Assembly (NCBI GenBank): GCA_050014015.1
Contig: JBEKEC010000001.1
Location: forward strand, 1-64,000
DNA from: PALSA-1353 sp050014015
Lineage (GTDB): Bacteria; Planctomycetota; Phycisphaerae; Tepidisphaerales; Tepidisphaeraceae
DNA length: 64,000 nucleotides
Direction of reading: 5' to 3'
The notes beneath the pieces are model-generated. The model was given only the letters and a program-made list of their open reading frames with translations, searched no databases and had not been told where the DNA came from. Position 1 is the first letter of the stretch; every line of letters starts with the position of its first letter. Shown piece after piece: positions 34,628 through 43,085 of this stretch. Both the position numbers and the translations under genes were made by a program.

Positions 34628-35883
34628 CCGATCAAAACCAAAGTCCCGAGACGTTTGCCTACCGCGCCCAGACGCGGGATGGCCAGGAGATTTCCGGGAC
34701 GATTGATGCCCGAGATCCCGACGATGCCCGCCGCCGTCTGATTTCCCTCCAGCTTCAGAACGTCCAACTCCAGCCCGCCGCCCACCCGCCCCGCGCCGCC
34801 GCATTGCGAGGCGAGGATTTTCTCGTCTTCAACCAGCAACTCGCCCAGTTGGCCGGAGCGGGTTTGCCCGTCGAGCAGGGCCTGCGCCTGGTCGCCCGCG
34901 AAATGCGCCGCGGATCGATGCGCCAAACGCTCGATCTCGTCGCCGCCGAACTCGAATCCGGCAAAACCCTTCCCCAAGCCGTTGCCGCCTATCGTGACAA
35001 ATTCCCGCCCTTATATTCGCAATTGATCGACGCCGGCATCCGCTCCGGCAATCTTTCCGGCATTCTGCTCAATCTCGGCGATCACCTGACTCTCATCCGC
35101 CGTTTGCAGTCGATCCTCTGGCAAACCCTCAGCTATCCCGTCATCGTGCTGGTCGCATTTTTCGGCGTCTTGTATTTCATCCTCGTCGAACTGGTGCCGA
35201 AATGGGAACCGATGATCGGCGGCTTCGCGGGGACGCGATTTTGGGTGCGAATGGCCGGTAACTACAACCCGCAGATATTCCAGTTGCCTTTTTACACCCG
35301 GGCCTTGTTCGCCGTGTCGGATTTCGTCGCCGCCGTTCCCGTGGCCGCGGTGGGCGCCGTCGCGGCGGTTGTCGCCATCGGGGCAATATTATTCCTCCGG
35401 GCCACCGGGCGTAATGAGGGATTCACGGAGCGGCTGATGTTGCCGTTGCCGCTCGTGGGGATCGTGCTGCGGCGAAACCTGGTGTCGCGTTGGTGTCACG
35501 CCGTCGCGCTGGCCGTCGAGGCCGGATTGGATTTGCCCGCCGCCATCAAGCTCGCCGACGATGCCACCGCCTCTCCCATTCTCCGCGCCGACGGCGCCGC
35601 ACTCATCGCCGCCCTCACCGCCGGCCAGCCCATCTCCTCCCCCCCACCCGGAAAAATTCTCCCTGGCACCGTCGTCGCCGCCATGGAAGCCTCCGCCGAA
35701 CGCGGCGACCTTCACCTCACCCTCCGCGCCCTTTCCCAAATGTATCAGCAGCAGGCCGAGCTCCGCCTCGGCGCTATTCAGGCCATTCTGACTCCCATGC
35801 TCCTGCTCGTGGTCGGTGTGCTCGTCGGCGGTTTGATGGTCGCACTCTTCGCACCGCTGCTCAGTCTCCTCAACATGTTTTGA
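34624..35883 (+). CDS. gspF: Type II secretion inner-membrane protein GspF/PilC-like
   Basis: The ATG overlaps the sigma stop (ATGA). The 419-residue protein starts with the FAYRAQTRDGQEISGTIDA motif of GspF. Two GspF domains follow (about 62-185: FNQQLAQLAGAGLPVEQGL, PLYSQLIDAGIRSGNLSGIL; and about 275-410). Three or four membrane helices include SYPVIVLVAFFGVLYFILVE and PMLLLVVGVLVGGLMVALF. It is the platform that GspE acts on. Confidence 0.92.
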   Translation: MTDQNQSPETFAYRAQTRDGQEISGTIDARDPDDARRRLISLQLQNVQLQPAAHPPRAAALRGEDFLVFNQQLAQLAGAGLPVEQGLRLVAREMRRGSMRQTLDLVAAELESGKTLPQAVAAYRDKFPPLYSQLIDAGIRSGNLSGILLNLGDHLTLIRRLQSILWQTLSYPVIVLVAFFGVLYFILVELVPKWEPMIGGFAGTRFWVRMAGNYNPQIFQLPFYTRALFAVSDFVAAVPVAAVGAVAAVVAIGAILFLRATGRNEGFTERLMLPLPLVGIVLRRNLVSRWCHAVALAVEAGLDLPAAIKLADDATASPILRADGAALIAALTAGQPISSPPPGKILPGTVVAAMEASAERGDLHLTLRALSQMYQQQAELRLGAIQAILTPMLLLVVGVLVGGLMVALFAPLLSLLNMF

Positions 35884-35889
35884 TTGGCC

Positions 35890-37296
35890 ATGCCCAATGC
35901 TTCCGCCAAACTTCGTCCTGCCGTCCCTGGTCTGGCGATCGCGCTGATCGGCGTCGCCGACGTTTTCCTGATCGGCCTGATCTTCGCCGTCGGCGTCGAA
36001 GAGCCGGTTTGGACCGCGATCTTCATCGCCTTGGCCATCGTCGCCAGCGCCGGTTTTCTCTGGGTTGCGATCCGAAAGATGGGGTCGGCGGCGTCATTTC
36101 GCCTCCTGGCCATCGCCGCCACATTTTTCGTCCTGGTCCTCTTGGTTGGAGCGTGCTTTTTCGCGCCCGACGCCACACCCCTGATCATCTACGCCGTGGC
36201 TTTCCTCGCCATCGTGCTGATGGCCTTGTCCGGCGTCACGCGAGTCATTCGCCAGCGAAGAATGCTGCTTATCCTCGGCAACGTCGAAAAAGCCGTGCGG
36301 ATGCAGTTGCCCATCCCCCGCATGATCGAAGCCGCCGCCCAGGGTGAAAGGGGCCTGATGCGCCGCCGATTGCTCGACCTGCACGACCTTCTCGACCGCG
36401 GCGAGCCGCTCGACCAAGCCTTGATTTATGCCGTTCCCGAAATTCCCCGCGGCGTTGTCCGCTCCATCGCCGCCGGACAGCGCCTGGGCTGCCTCGACCA
36501 CGTTTTGGATGCGATCATCCGCCGGCGCTCCAATGAAAACGCCGCCTATCGTCCCAGCGCCGGTTTCTATTGGGCCTATCCCGTGGTTCTCATCGGCGTG
36601 GTCAGCTTAGTTATGGTCTTTGTGATTCCCAAGTACAAATCCATCTTCGCCGATTTCCACACGCAATTGCCGCCGGTGACCAAGTTGCTCCTGGCGATCA
36701 GCAATTGGTTTGCAACGCAATACGGCTGGGCGTACGTGCTGCCGCTGTTTCTTCTAATTTTCTTCGGACGGATGCTGGCCTCGCTCTTTCCCTCCGTTCG
36801 CGATATGTCGCCCCTCCGTGGACTGTTCACCGATCGGATCGTCTGGTGGACGCCCATCATGCGTGGACTCGTCCGCGACCGCGGAATGGCCGACCTGTGC
36901 GACATCGTCGGCGCCGGCGTCGGCGCCGGACATCCCCTCGATGAAGCGCTTCGCGAAGCGGCGGATGCCCAGCCCAATTCCGTCATGCGCCGCCGCGCCG
37001 CCGCCTGGGCCGCGGCCGTTAACAGCGGACAATCCATGCAAGAAGCCGCCCGCCACGCCCGCATGCCCGAACTCTTCGCCGCCATGCTCGCCACCGTCCG
37101 CGGCGACGATTCGCTCCGGCAGGTCCTGGCGTTTCTCTGGCGGCATTATGAATACCGCTTCAGCCGCGCCCGCGCCGTTCTCCAGGCCGCTTACGTCCCC
37201 GCCATCGTCTTTTTCTTCGGATCGCTCGTGGCCCTCGTCGGCGTGGCCATCATACAGCCCATCGCCATGCTGATTCGGGTGATCGGAGGATATTAG
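35890..37296 (+). CDS. Second, divergent GspF-like membrane protein
   Basis: The ATG lies seven bases after the gspF stop; the TTG at 35884 is open too. The 468-residue protein begins with three or four extra membrane helices (about 15-110). Two GspF-type domains follow (LGNVEKAVRMQLPIPRMIEAAAQGE, GVVRSIAAGQRLGCLDHVLD, and ADLCDIVGAGVGAGHPLDEAL), with further helices between and after. Having two GspF-like proteins in one small operon is unusual. The extra N-terminal membrane region is unlike standard GspF. Confidence 0.82.
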   Translation: MPNASAKLRPAVPGLAIALIGVADVFLIGLIFAVGVEEPVWTAIFIALAIVASAGFLWVAIRKMGSAASFRLLAIAATFFVLVLLVGACFFAPDATPLIIYAVAFLAIVLMALSGVTRVIRQRRMLLILGNVEKAVRMQLPIPRMIEAAAQGERGLMRRRLLDLHDLLDRGEPLDQALIYAVPEIPRGVVRSIAAGQRLGCLDHVLDAIIRRRSNENAAYRPSAGFYWAYPVVLIGVVSLVMVFVIPKYKSIFADFHTQLPPVTKLLLAISNWFATQYGWAYVLPLFLLIFFGRMLASLFPSVRDMSPLRGLFTDRIVWWTPIMRGLVRDRGMADLCDIVGAGVGAGHPLDEALREAADAQPNSVMRRRAAAWAAAVNSGQSMQEAARHARMPELFAAMLATVRGDDSLRQVLAFLWRHYEYRFSRARAVLQAAYVPAIVFFFGSLVALVGVAIIQPIAMLIRVIGGY

Positions 37297-37299
37297 ACC

Positions 37300-37821
37300 A
37301 TGAAAAGTGACCGTGGATGGCGCGACATATTCTGCAAGCCCTCTTCTTCCCCTCCCCATGTACTCAGGGGGAGGGCCAGGGTGGGGGTATTCTCGGCCAA
37401 TCGACGTTCGACCCCCACCCCAACCCTCCCCCTGAGTACATGGGGAGGGGGAAATTCTCCACAGCGAGTGACGCGCGCCCACCGTGGATGGGTTTTTCTC
37501 GACGTGCTGATGGCGATCACGATCGTCGCCATCCTCACCGCGATTCTCGGCCTCGCCGTCGCCTCCCACCGGCGCGGCCTGAAACACCTGGCCGATTCAC
37601 GCTCCGCGACCCGCCTGGCCGAATCAGCACTGATCTCCATGCAAAGCGGCCAATCCCCGTCCATCCCCGCCAACTCCAATCTCGCCTTTCACGAGCTTCC
37701 CGTCTCGCCCGACTTGCCCGGCGATGTCTGGATCGAAGTCGAGGCGTCCGTCAACGGCCGCCCGGCCAGCCTCGTCGGCCTGGTTCCCCGAAACTCCCTG
37801 CCCCATGGCGGAGGTTCATGA
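37300..37821 (+). CDS. Pseudopilin (GspI-like) with a palindromic repeat in its leader
   Basis: The 173-residue protein has a prepilin-like segment HRGWVFLDVLMAITIVAILTAI, with cleavage expected after Gly and an Asp at position 5 of the mature part instead of Glu. The leader from the ATG to that Gly is about 60 residues, far longer than usual. Most of it (SSSPPHVLRGRARVGVF and TPTPTLPLSTWGGG) is the translated R8 palindrome at 37349-37451. If the repeat is removed, a normal short leader remains. Its stop overlaps the next start (ATGA). Confidence 0.82.
   Translation: MKSDRGWRDIFCKPSSSPPHVLRGRARVGVFSANRRSTPTPTLPLSTWGGGNSPQRVTRAHRGWVFLDVLMAITIVAILTAILGLAVASHRRGLKHLADSRSATRLAESALISMQSGQSPSIPANSNLAFHELPVSPDLPGDVWIEVEASVNGRPASLVGLVPRNSLPHGGGS
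37349..37451. repeat. R8 palindromic element inside the pseudopilin reading frame
   Basis: The arms at 37349-37388 and 37411-37451 are complementary over about 40 bp, with few mismatches, and the loop is about 22 bases. Each arm contains CCCCATGTACTCAGGGGG or its complement. The element is open in the pilin frame and in other frames, encoding Pro/Gly-rich peptides such as PEYMGRGK or STWGGG. Confidence 0.92.
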
Positions 37822-38267
37822 TGCGCCCAGTTCAGCACCATCCCGGCTTCACTATCACTGAACTGCTGGCGACTCTCATCCTCCTCGTCCTGTTCTTCGC
37901 GGCCGCCGGAGAACTCTTCAAGTCCACCATTCTGCTCAGTTCCGGCAGCCAGGAATTTTCCAACCGCGCCAGCCAACTCGACTCCGCCGTCTTCCAACTT
38001 CGCCGCGACGTCTGGAACTCCAGCCGGATAGCCGCTAGCCCGCAATCCGTCGATCTGTCCTGGCCCGACGGAACCACAACCGCCTGGAAAATCGACGGTG
38101 GCTCCCTCACCCGCACCGACGCCCGTGGCCAGACCGAAAGCCGCCCAGCCGTCGGCAACGATTGGTCCTTCTCCACCGATGGCGTTTCCCTGACGATTTC
38201 CGACGGAACCGCCGCCCCCATCCGCCTAGCCAGCCAAATCCTCCTGTCGGAAAGGGGACATCCATGA
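37821..38267 (+). CDS. Type IV pilin-like pseudopilin (GspJ-like)
   Basis: GGAGG (37810-37814) precedes the ATG at 37821 by six bases. The 148-residue product has a classic prepilin N-terminus, with the mature part beginning FTITELLATLILLVLFF after Gly and Glu at position 5. The remainder (SSGSQEFSNRASQLDSAVFQLRRDVWNSSR) fits GspJ- or PilW-type minor pseudopilins. The last residues and stop lie in the first copy of a 23-bp tandem duplication. Confidence 0.85.
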   Translation: MRPVQHHPGFTITELLATLILLVLFFAAAGELFKSTILLSSGSQEFSNRASQLDSAVFQLRRDVWNSSRIAASPQSVDLSWPDGTTTAWKIDGGSLTRTDARGQTESRPAVGNDWSFSTDGVSLTISDGTAAPIRLASQILLSERGHP

Positions 38268-38293
38268 TTTCGGAAAGGGGACATCCATGATTT
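38248..38293 (+). repeat. Exact 23-bp tandem duplication covering a ribosome binding site and start codon
   Basis: The unit CGGAAAGGGGACATCCATGA plus TTT occurs twice, at 38248-38270 and 38271-38293, with no mismatch. Each copy has AAAGGGGA and an ATG. The upstream ATG (38264) opens a frame of only eight codons, ending inside the second copy. The second ATG (38287) starts the next gene. Confidence 0.95.
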
Positions 38294-38691
38294 CGCGCCG
38301 CCGACGAGATTCCGGCTTCGCCATGATCACCGCGATCTTCCTGATGTCCTTCACGGTCATGACCCTGACGGTCCTGATGGCCACGATTGCCGCCCAGTCC
38401 CGCCGCTCCCAAATCCTCAGCCAGGATGCCCAGCTTCGCCAACTCCTGACCGCCGGCGCCGCATTCGCCGACGCGAAGTTACAATCGAATTCATCCGGCC
38501 GATTCTCCGTCCCATTGCCCGAGACGCTTCGCCAATCTTCCGCGGATCTGACGGTTGAAATCCAACCCCCATCGAATGAAACGGCGACCGCCGAAATCGA
38601 AGCCACTCTCCCGCATCATCATTTGTCCCAACGCTTGAGCTTCTCCCGGCAGGCGAGCAGTTGGCAGATCACGGATGCGACGCTGGATTAA
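38287..38691 (+). CDS. PilX/GspK-type minor pilin-like protein
   Basis: The 134-residue protein starts MISRRRRDSGFAMITAIFLMSF, the N-terminal motif of PilX_N-type proteins. One membrane helix is followed by a short soluble domain. The conserved Glu is absent, as in several minor pilins of this kind. It is the last gene of the secretion-like operon. No secretin or major pseudopilin gene lies in the window. Confidence 0.75.
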   Translation: MISRRRRDSGFAMITAIFLMSFTVMTLTVLMATIAAQSRRSQILSQDAQLRQLLTAGAAFADAKLQSNSSGRFSVPLPETLRQSSADLTVEIQPPSNETATAEIEATLPHHHLSQRLSFSRQASSWQITDATLD

Positions 38692-38715
38692 TGACGCGTG
38701 GCAATTAGGGAAATC

Positions 38716-38734
38716 CCCACGGCGGCGCCGTGGG
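38716..38734. terminator. Perfect GC hairpin before miaB
   Basis: CCCACGGC and GCCGTGGG pair perfectly across a 3-base GGC loop, 25 bp after the secretion operon. It lacks a T-run and may be a terminator or a small hairpin repeat. Confidence 0.5.
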
Positions 38735-38788
38735 CGTTCCACGCCCGATTGTATTTGGCTGATATTTCAAGCAAAATATGCGCTTTCA

Positions 38789-40267
38789 ATGCGCCGCAAC
38801 CTGTATCTCGAAACCTTCGGCTGCCAGATGAACGAGCTCGACAGCGAGCTGGTCCTCGGCCAATTGCGCGCCCAGGGATACCAGTCCGTCGATGACCGCG
38901 ACGATGCCGACGTCATCCTCTACAACACCTGCTCCGTGCGCGAACATGCCGAGCAAAAGGTCTGGTCGCGCCTCGGCGAGTTGCGGGCTCGCAAGGCCGG
39001 CGATCCCGGGCTGATCATCGGCGTCATCGGCTGCATGGCCGAGCGCGACGGCGTCAAACTCTTCCAGAAATTCCCCCAGGTCGACGTCCTATGCGGTCCG
39101 GGCGAACTGGATCGCTTGCCGTCGCTCGTGCACAACGCCGCCGTCACCGCCGGCAGGTCCCGCACCCGGCAGGTCGCCCTGATGGGCGCCGCCGCCCGAC
39201 GCAGCGGCACCCTCGACGCCGCCGAGGACCGCCTGGAAATGCTCGACCTGGCCCGTAGCGTCTCGCCGTCCGATGAAGTTTCGCAAGCGTACGTGCGCAT
39301 CACGCGCGGCTGCAATAAATTCTGCACCTATTGCGTCGTCCCCTACACGCGCGGCCCCGAAGTCCATCGGCCGCCGCAAAACATCATCGACGAAGTCCGA
39401 AAACTCGTCGCCGCCGGCGCCCGCGAGGTCACGCTCCTCGGCCAGACGATCAACCACTACGCCTACCGCCACGGCGACGGCCGCACCACGACCTTCGCCC
39501 AACTTCTTTACGACGTCCACGAGTCCAATCCCAATCTGCCGCGGCTCCGGTTCGTCACCAGCTTTCCCCGCGACTTTACGGACCAGGCCCTGGCCGCCAT
39601 GCGCGATTGCCCCCGCATTTGCCGGTATCTCCACGCTCCGGCGCAGCATGGCAGCGACCGAATCCTCAAGCTCATGAACCGCGGATACACCATCGGACAA
39701 TACCGCGATTTTTTAGCCCGCGCCCGCGAGCACATGCCCGATGTCTGTATCGCCAGCGATTTCATCGTCGGATTTCCCACCGAGACCGAGGAGGATTTCG
39801 CCGCCACCATGGAGTTAACTCGTCAGTCCCGCTTCAAGAACAGCTTCATCTTCAAATACTCCCCCCGACCCGGCACCGTCGCCATCGAGCGCCATCCCGA
39901 CGACGTTCCCGAAGACGTCAAGCGCCGCCGCAACAACCAGCTCCTGGCCGTTCAACAGGAAGTGTCGGCCGAATTGAACCGCCAATTGATCGGCCGGCGC
40001 GTGGAAGTGATGGTGGAAGGCCCGAGCAAACTCCTCAGCCGGCGCGAGCCGGCGCCGATCAACGGGGTGGAATTGGCGTGGGAAAAACGAAACGCCGAAC
40101 CGCCCGCCGCGATGCAAATGGTCGGCCGCACCCGCGGCGACCAAATCGTCGTCTTCCCCGGCGATTCGTCCATGAAGGGAACAATTCTGGAATTGGACAT
40201 CGTCGACGCCCAAAGCATGACGTTGTTCGGAAGTCTTCCGGTTAGCCGCGCCGCTTGCCCGCACTGA
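38789..40267 (+). CDS. miaB: tRNA-2-methylthio-N6-dimethylallyladenosine synthase MiaB
   Basis: I start this methylthiotransferase at ATG 38789 (MRRNLYLETFGCQMNELDSE), where homology begins. The 492-residue protein has the N-terminal UPF0004 domain with cysteines for the auxiliary cluster (GCQMN, YNTCSVREHAEQK, GVIGCMAE). The radical SAM motif is RGCNKFCTYCVVPYTRG (CxxxCxxC), followed by LLGQTINHY and the C-terminal TRAM-like region (LIGRRVEVMVEGPSK). MiaB adds a methylthio group to i6A37 of tRNAs. No clear ribosome binding site is present. Confidence 0.95.
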   Translation: MRRNLYLETFGCQMNELDSELVLGQLRAQGYQSVDDRDDADVILYNTCSVREHAEQKVWSRLGELRARKAGDPGLIIGVIGCMAERDGVKLFQKFPQVDVLCGPGELDRLPSLVHNAAVTAGRSRTRQVALMGAAARRSGTLDAAEDRLEMLDLARSVSPSDEVSQAYVRITRGCNKFCTYCVVPYTRGPEVHRPPQNIIDEVRKLVAAGAREVTLLGQTINHYAYRHGDGRTTTFAQLLYDVHESNPNLPRLRFVTSFPRDFTDQALAAMRDCPRICRYLHAPAQHGSDRILKLMNRGYTIGQYRDFLARAREHMPDVCIASDFIVGFPTETEEDFAATMELTRQSRFKNSFIFKYSPRPGTVAIERHPDDVPEDVKRRRNNQLLAVQQEVSAELNRQLIGRRVEVMVEGPSKLLSRREPAPINGVELAWEKRNAEPPAAMQMVGRTRGDQIVVFPGDSSMKGTILELDIVDAQSMTLFGSLPVSRAACPH

Positions 40268-40300
40268 GCCTGCCGAAGTGCGACGCGCGTCTCTGACGGT

Positions 40301-40576
40301 TCACTCCCGGCGTCGCCGCCGCGCCGAACCCCCTTGACCGCCCAGATCGACCAGTGCCGCTATGACCACCAGCACCAGCCATCCGCCGTTGACGTTGTGA
40401 TGGTTGTTCAACATCGCCGCCATATACGCCAGCGTGGTGTACGGCATGAATAGGAACCCGAGGACCGGCCAGAGCCACGTGTGAAACGCCGCGCCGAACC
40501 AGTTGGTGAAGATCGCGATGCAAATCATCACGAACCGGGGAAAGAACACCGCGAGAATGGGGATCAGGCAAGGCAT
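40301..40576 (-). CDS. Small integral membrane protein, function unknown
   Basis: The 91-residue protein (start MPCLIPILAVFFPRFVM) has two or three hydrophobic helices, including FVMICIAIFTNWFGAAF, and ends in an arginine-rich tail (SARRRRRE). It looks like the small DUF-type membrane proteins common in actinobacteria and planctomycetes, but no family is certain. It is convergent with miaB, 33 bp away. Confidence 0.6.
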   Translation of the reverse strand: MPCLIPILAVFFPRFVMICIAIFTNWFGAAFHTWLWPVLGFLFMPYTTLAYMAAMLNNHHNVNGGWLVLVVIAALVDLGGQGGSARRRRRE

Positions 40577-40678
40577 GCGCCAATTGTATAAAGAACGTGG
40601 CTCAAATGGGAACCGCGGATAACGCGGCACTGGCTGCACCCGGAACCCAAATGAGCGCCGAGACAAAAACAAGAATAT

Positions 40679-40768
40679 TTGCCACAGATGAAAATCAGAT
40701 GGACGCAGATAAATCAAGACAAAATTCTTTGCTTTTCATCTGCGTCCGTCGGTCTTCATCTGTGGCAA
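40679..40768. repeat. R3 palindromic repeat (GCCACAGATGAA vocabulary)
   Basis: The left arm TTGCCACAGATGAA...GGACGCAGAT and right arm ATCTGCGTCC...TTCATCTGTGGCAA form an imperfect inverted repeat of about 30-bp arms. It lies in the 263-bp gap between the small membrane gene and the YmdB-like gene, which holds no other feature. Confidence 0.9.
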
Positions 40769-40839
40769 ACAGTGCATTTCTCCGCATCCTCGGCGATCTC
40801 TAGCGAAGCGGGCGGTTAAAGATTGCGGCCCGGATCGAT

Positions 40840-41688
40840 TTACTCGGCTTTTTCGCGTTCGCCCGATTTGTCATCCGCGTCATACGCCTGATCGGCGTTT
40901 TCGCCGAGGACCTCGATGCGTTCGATCTTCAGTGCCCGGCCGGTTTCGGGGTCGATCTCGGCCAACGCGCCGCACATTCGGACGTCGCCGGTGGCGATCT
41001 CGAAGGGATGCGGCATATTGGTGGTCATGTGTTTCAGGACGCGATCCTTTCGGCGGCCAAGGATGGAATCGTAAGGCCCGCACATGCCCAGGTCGGTGAC
41101 GTACGCGCTGCCGCCGGCCAGGACGTGGGCGTCGGCGGTGGGAATATGCGTGTGGGTGCCGACGATCATGGAGCAGCGTCCGTCGAGCCAATGGCCCATG
41201 GCGACTTTTTCGCTGGTGGCCTCGGCGTGCATGTCGCAGACGCAGACGCGGACGGATTCGGGCATATCGCCCAGGACCCAATCGGCGGCGGCGAAGGGAT
41301 CGTCGGAAGGGAGATTCATGAAGATTCGGCCCAACAGGGAAAACACCCCCACCGCGACGCCACTGTTGGTAGTGACGACGGTATATCGCCGGCCGGCGGC
41401 GGAGCTGGCGAGGTTCGCCGGGCGGACGATGCGCTCGCTGGATTGCAGCGTCGGGACAATATCGGCCTTGCGATAGATATGATCGCCCAGCGTCACCACG
41501 TCCACGCCGTAGCTGCGGATTTTGTTGAACAGGTTGCCGGTGATCCCGCTGCCGCCAGCGATGTTTTCCGCATTGGCGACGACCAGGTCAACGCCGCGCT
41601 CGCGGACCAGAGCGGGCAATTTCTGATGCAGGATCTGCCGCCCGGGCCGACCGACGACATCGCCCAAGCAGAGGATGCGGAGGGGCAT
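40840..41688 (-). CDS. ymdB: YmdB-like metallophosphoesterase (2',3'-cyclic nucleotide phosphodiesterase family)
   Basis: The 282-residue protein (start MPLRILCLGDVVGRPGR) matches the YmdB/TIGR00282 family throughout: VVANAENIAGGSGIT, VVTLGDHIYRK, VCVCDMHAEATSEKVAMGHWLDGRCSMIVGTHTHIPTADAHVL and TDLGMCGPYDSILG. The Bacillus member hydrolyses cyclic nucleotides and affects biofilm choice. The gene is divergent from lipA; an R2 palindrome occupies the shared promoter region. The acidic tail (DDKSGEREKAE) is extra. Confidence 0.93.
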   Translation of the reverse strand: MPLRILCLGDVVGRPGRQILHQKLPALVRERGVDLVVANAENIAGGSGITGNLFNKIRSYGVDVVTLGDHIYRKADIVPTLQSSERIVRPANLASSAAGRRYTVVTTNSGVAVGVFSLLGRIFMNLPSDDPFAAADWVLGDMPESVRVCVCDMHAEATSEKVAMGHWLDGRCSMIVGTHTHIPTADAHVLAGGSAYVTDLGMCGPYDSILGRRKDRVLKHMTTNMPHPFEIATGDVRMCGALAEIDPETGRALKIERIEVLGENADQAYDADDKSGEREKAE

Positions 41689-41734
41689 GAGCGTAGGATA
41701 ACTGCGTTTTTTTGCGAAAGCGAACGAAATCACC

Positions 41735-41815
41735 ATTGCCGATTGCCGATTGCCAATTGCCGATTGGAAAGCGGGAGCGTCTTCTTCCGCCAATCGGCAA
41801 TTGGCATTCGGCAAT
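41735..41815. repeat. R2 palindromic repeat, copy 1 (ATTGCCGATTGCCAATTG vocabulary)
   Basis: The left arm (41735-41767) and right arm (41790-41815) are reverse complements with small differences. The element lies in the divergent promoter region between the YmdB-like gene and lipA. Copy 2 is at 52411-52505. Confidence 0.9.
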
Positions 41816-41859
41816 CTTTTTCTCACGCCCCAACGCCCCTACAATCGAAATACCTAAAT

Positions 41860-42753
41860 ATGCCTCTTCCCCTCGACATCCTGCCCAACTCGCCCGACCA
41901 GGGCCGCAAGCCGCCGTGGCTGAAGATGAAGATGCCGGCGGGAGAGGGGTATGGGCGGCTCCTGGGCCTGGTCAACCAGCATCATCTGCACACGGTTTGC
42001 CAATCGGCCAAGTGTCCGAACATGGGGGAATGCTGGCATGCGGGGACGGCGACGCTGATGATCCTGGGTGACGTGTGCACGCGAAGCTGCGGGTTTTGCC
42101 ATATCGCCACCGGGCGGCCGCCGACGCTCGATCTCGACGAGCCGCGGCGAGTCGGCCAGGCGGTGAAGATGATGGGACTGAAACACATCGTGATCACCAG
42201 CGTGAATCGCGACGAGCTTCCCGACGGCGGCGCGGGCGTGTGGGCCGAGACCCTCCGCCAAATCCGCCGCCAATCCGCCGGGACCAGCGTCGAAGTATTG
42301 ATCCCCGATTTCTGCGGCGACTGGGAGGCGCTGCAAAACGTGTTGGATGAGGACCCGGAAATCCTCAACCATAATCTCGAAACCGTTCCTCGGCTCTATG
42401 CCACCGTCCGGCCGCAGGCCAAATACCATCGCTCGCTGAAGCTGCTACAGATTTCAAAGCAGCAGGGGTTCATCACAAAGACCGGGATGATGCTGGGCCT
42501 CGGCGAACGCGAAGAGGAGATCGACTCGGTGCTGGACGATCTGGTGGCCATCGGATGCGACATCCTCACGCTGGGGCAATATCTTCGGCCGACTCCGCAG
42601 CACTTGCCGGTGGTTCGCTGGGTTCATCCCGATGAATTCGCCGAGTGGAAGAAGCGGGGAGAAGACAAAGGCATCCGGCACGTCGAATCGGGGCCGATGG
42701 TTCGCAGCAGCTATCACGCGGAGAAGCAGGTGAATGCGCACGCGGCATCGTGA
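41860..42753 (+). CDS. lipA: Lipoyl synthase
   Basis: Starting at ATG 41860, the 297-residue protein has both cluster motifs: auxiliary CQSAKCPNMGEC and radical SAM CTRSCGFC. FMILGDVC-like LMILGDVCTRSCGFCHIATG, HIVITSVNRDELPDGGA, LNHNLETVPRLY and the C-terminal SSYHAEK with its conserved serine also fit. LipA inserts two sulfurs into octanoyl groups on E2 or H proteins. No lipB is adjacent. The reading frame is open far upstream, but that part is an extension through the repeat and antisense to the neighbour. Confidence 0.97.
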   Translation: MPLPLDILPNSPDQGRKPPWLKMKMPAGEGYGRLLGLVNQHHLHTVCQSAKCPNMGECWHAGTATLMILGDVCTRSCGFCHIATGRPPTLDLDEPRRVGQAVKMMGLKHIVITSVNRDELPDGGAGVWAETLRQIRRQSAGTSVEVLIPDFCGDWEALQNVLDEDPEILNHNLETVPRLYATVRPQAKYHRSLKLLQISKQQGFITKTGMMLGLGEREEEIDSVLDDLVAIGCDILTLGQYLRPTPQHLPVVRWVHPDEFAEWKKRGEDKGIRHVESGPMVRSSYHAEKQVNAHAAS

Positions 42754-42757
42754 AACG

Positions 42758-43081
42758 TTAAGCCGCTTTTTTCGAGGCGATCACTTTTCCGATGTCGCGC
42801 CGCGAGATTCGCAGCGCAAACAAGGCTTTGCAGATCAGGTCCAGACTTACGTCGGAACTTCCAGCCTCCATTTTTGCCACCCGTGATTGGCTGGAACCGA
42901 TGAGTTTGGCCAAGGCATGCTGCGTGATCCCTGCATGCCTTCTTGCCGCCTGGAGCATTTCGATAAGGAGGACCTTGAGGTCGATCAGCGCCGCCTCCTC
43001 ATCGGTGAGCTTTAGAAACTCCCGCACGGAGGCAACTTTGAATCCCGCTCTTTCCAGCTTTTTTCGTTTGGATTGCTTCAT
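42758..43081 (-). CDS. XRE-family helix-turn-helix protein
   Basis: The ATG at 43081 (GTG 43087 is also open) gives a 107-residue protein. The C-terminal half is a helix-turn-helix of the Cro/CI type (AGITQHALAKLIGSSQSRVAKMEAGSSDVSLDLICKALFAL). An N-terminal basic helix and a DEEAALIDLKVLLIEML segment precede it. This is the size and layout of HigA-type antitoxins, but no toxin gene is adjacent. A 6-bp dyad lies five bases upstream of the start and could be its own operator. Confidence 0.8.
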   Translation of the reverse strand: MKQSKRKKLERAGFKVASVREFLKLTDEEAALIDLKVLLIEMLQAARRHAGITQHALAKLIGSSQSRVAKMEAGSSDVSLDLICKALFALRISRRDIGKVIASKKAA

Positions 43082-43085
43082 ATCC

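Noticed and set aside
41008..41859. Long N-terminal extension of lipA
   Set aside because: The frame is open but runs through the R2 palindrome and antisense to the YmdB-like gene. LipA homology starts at 41860.
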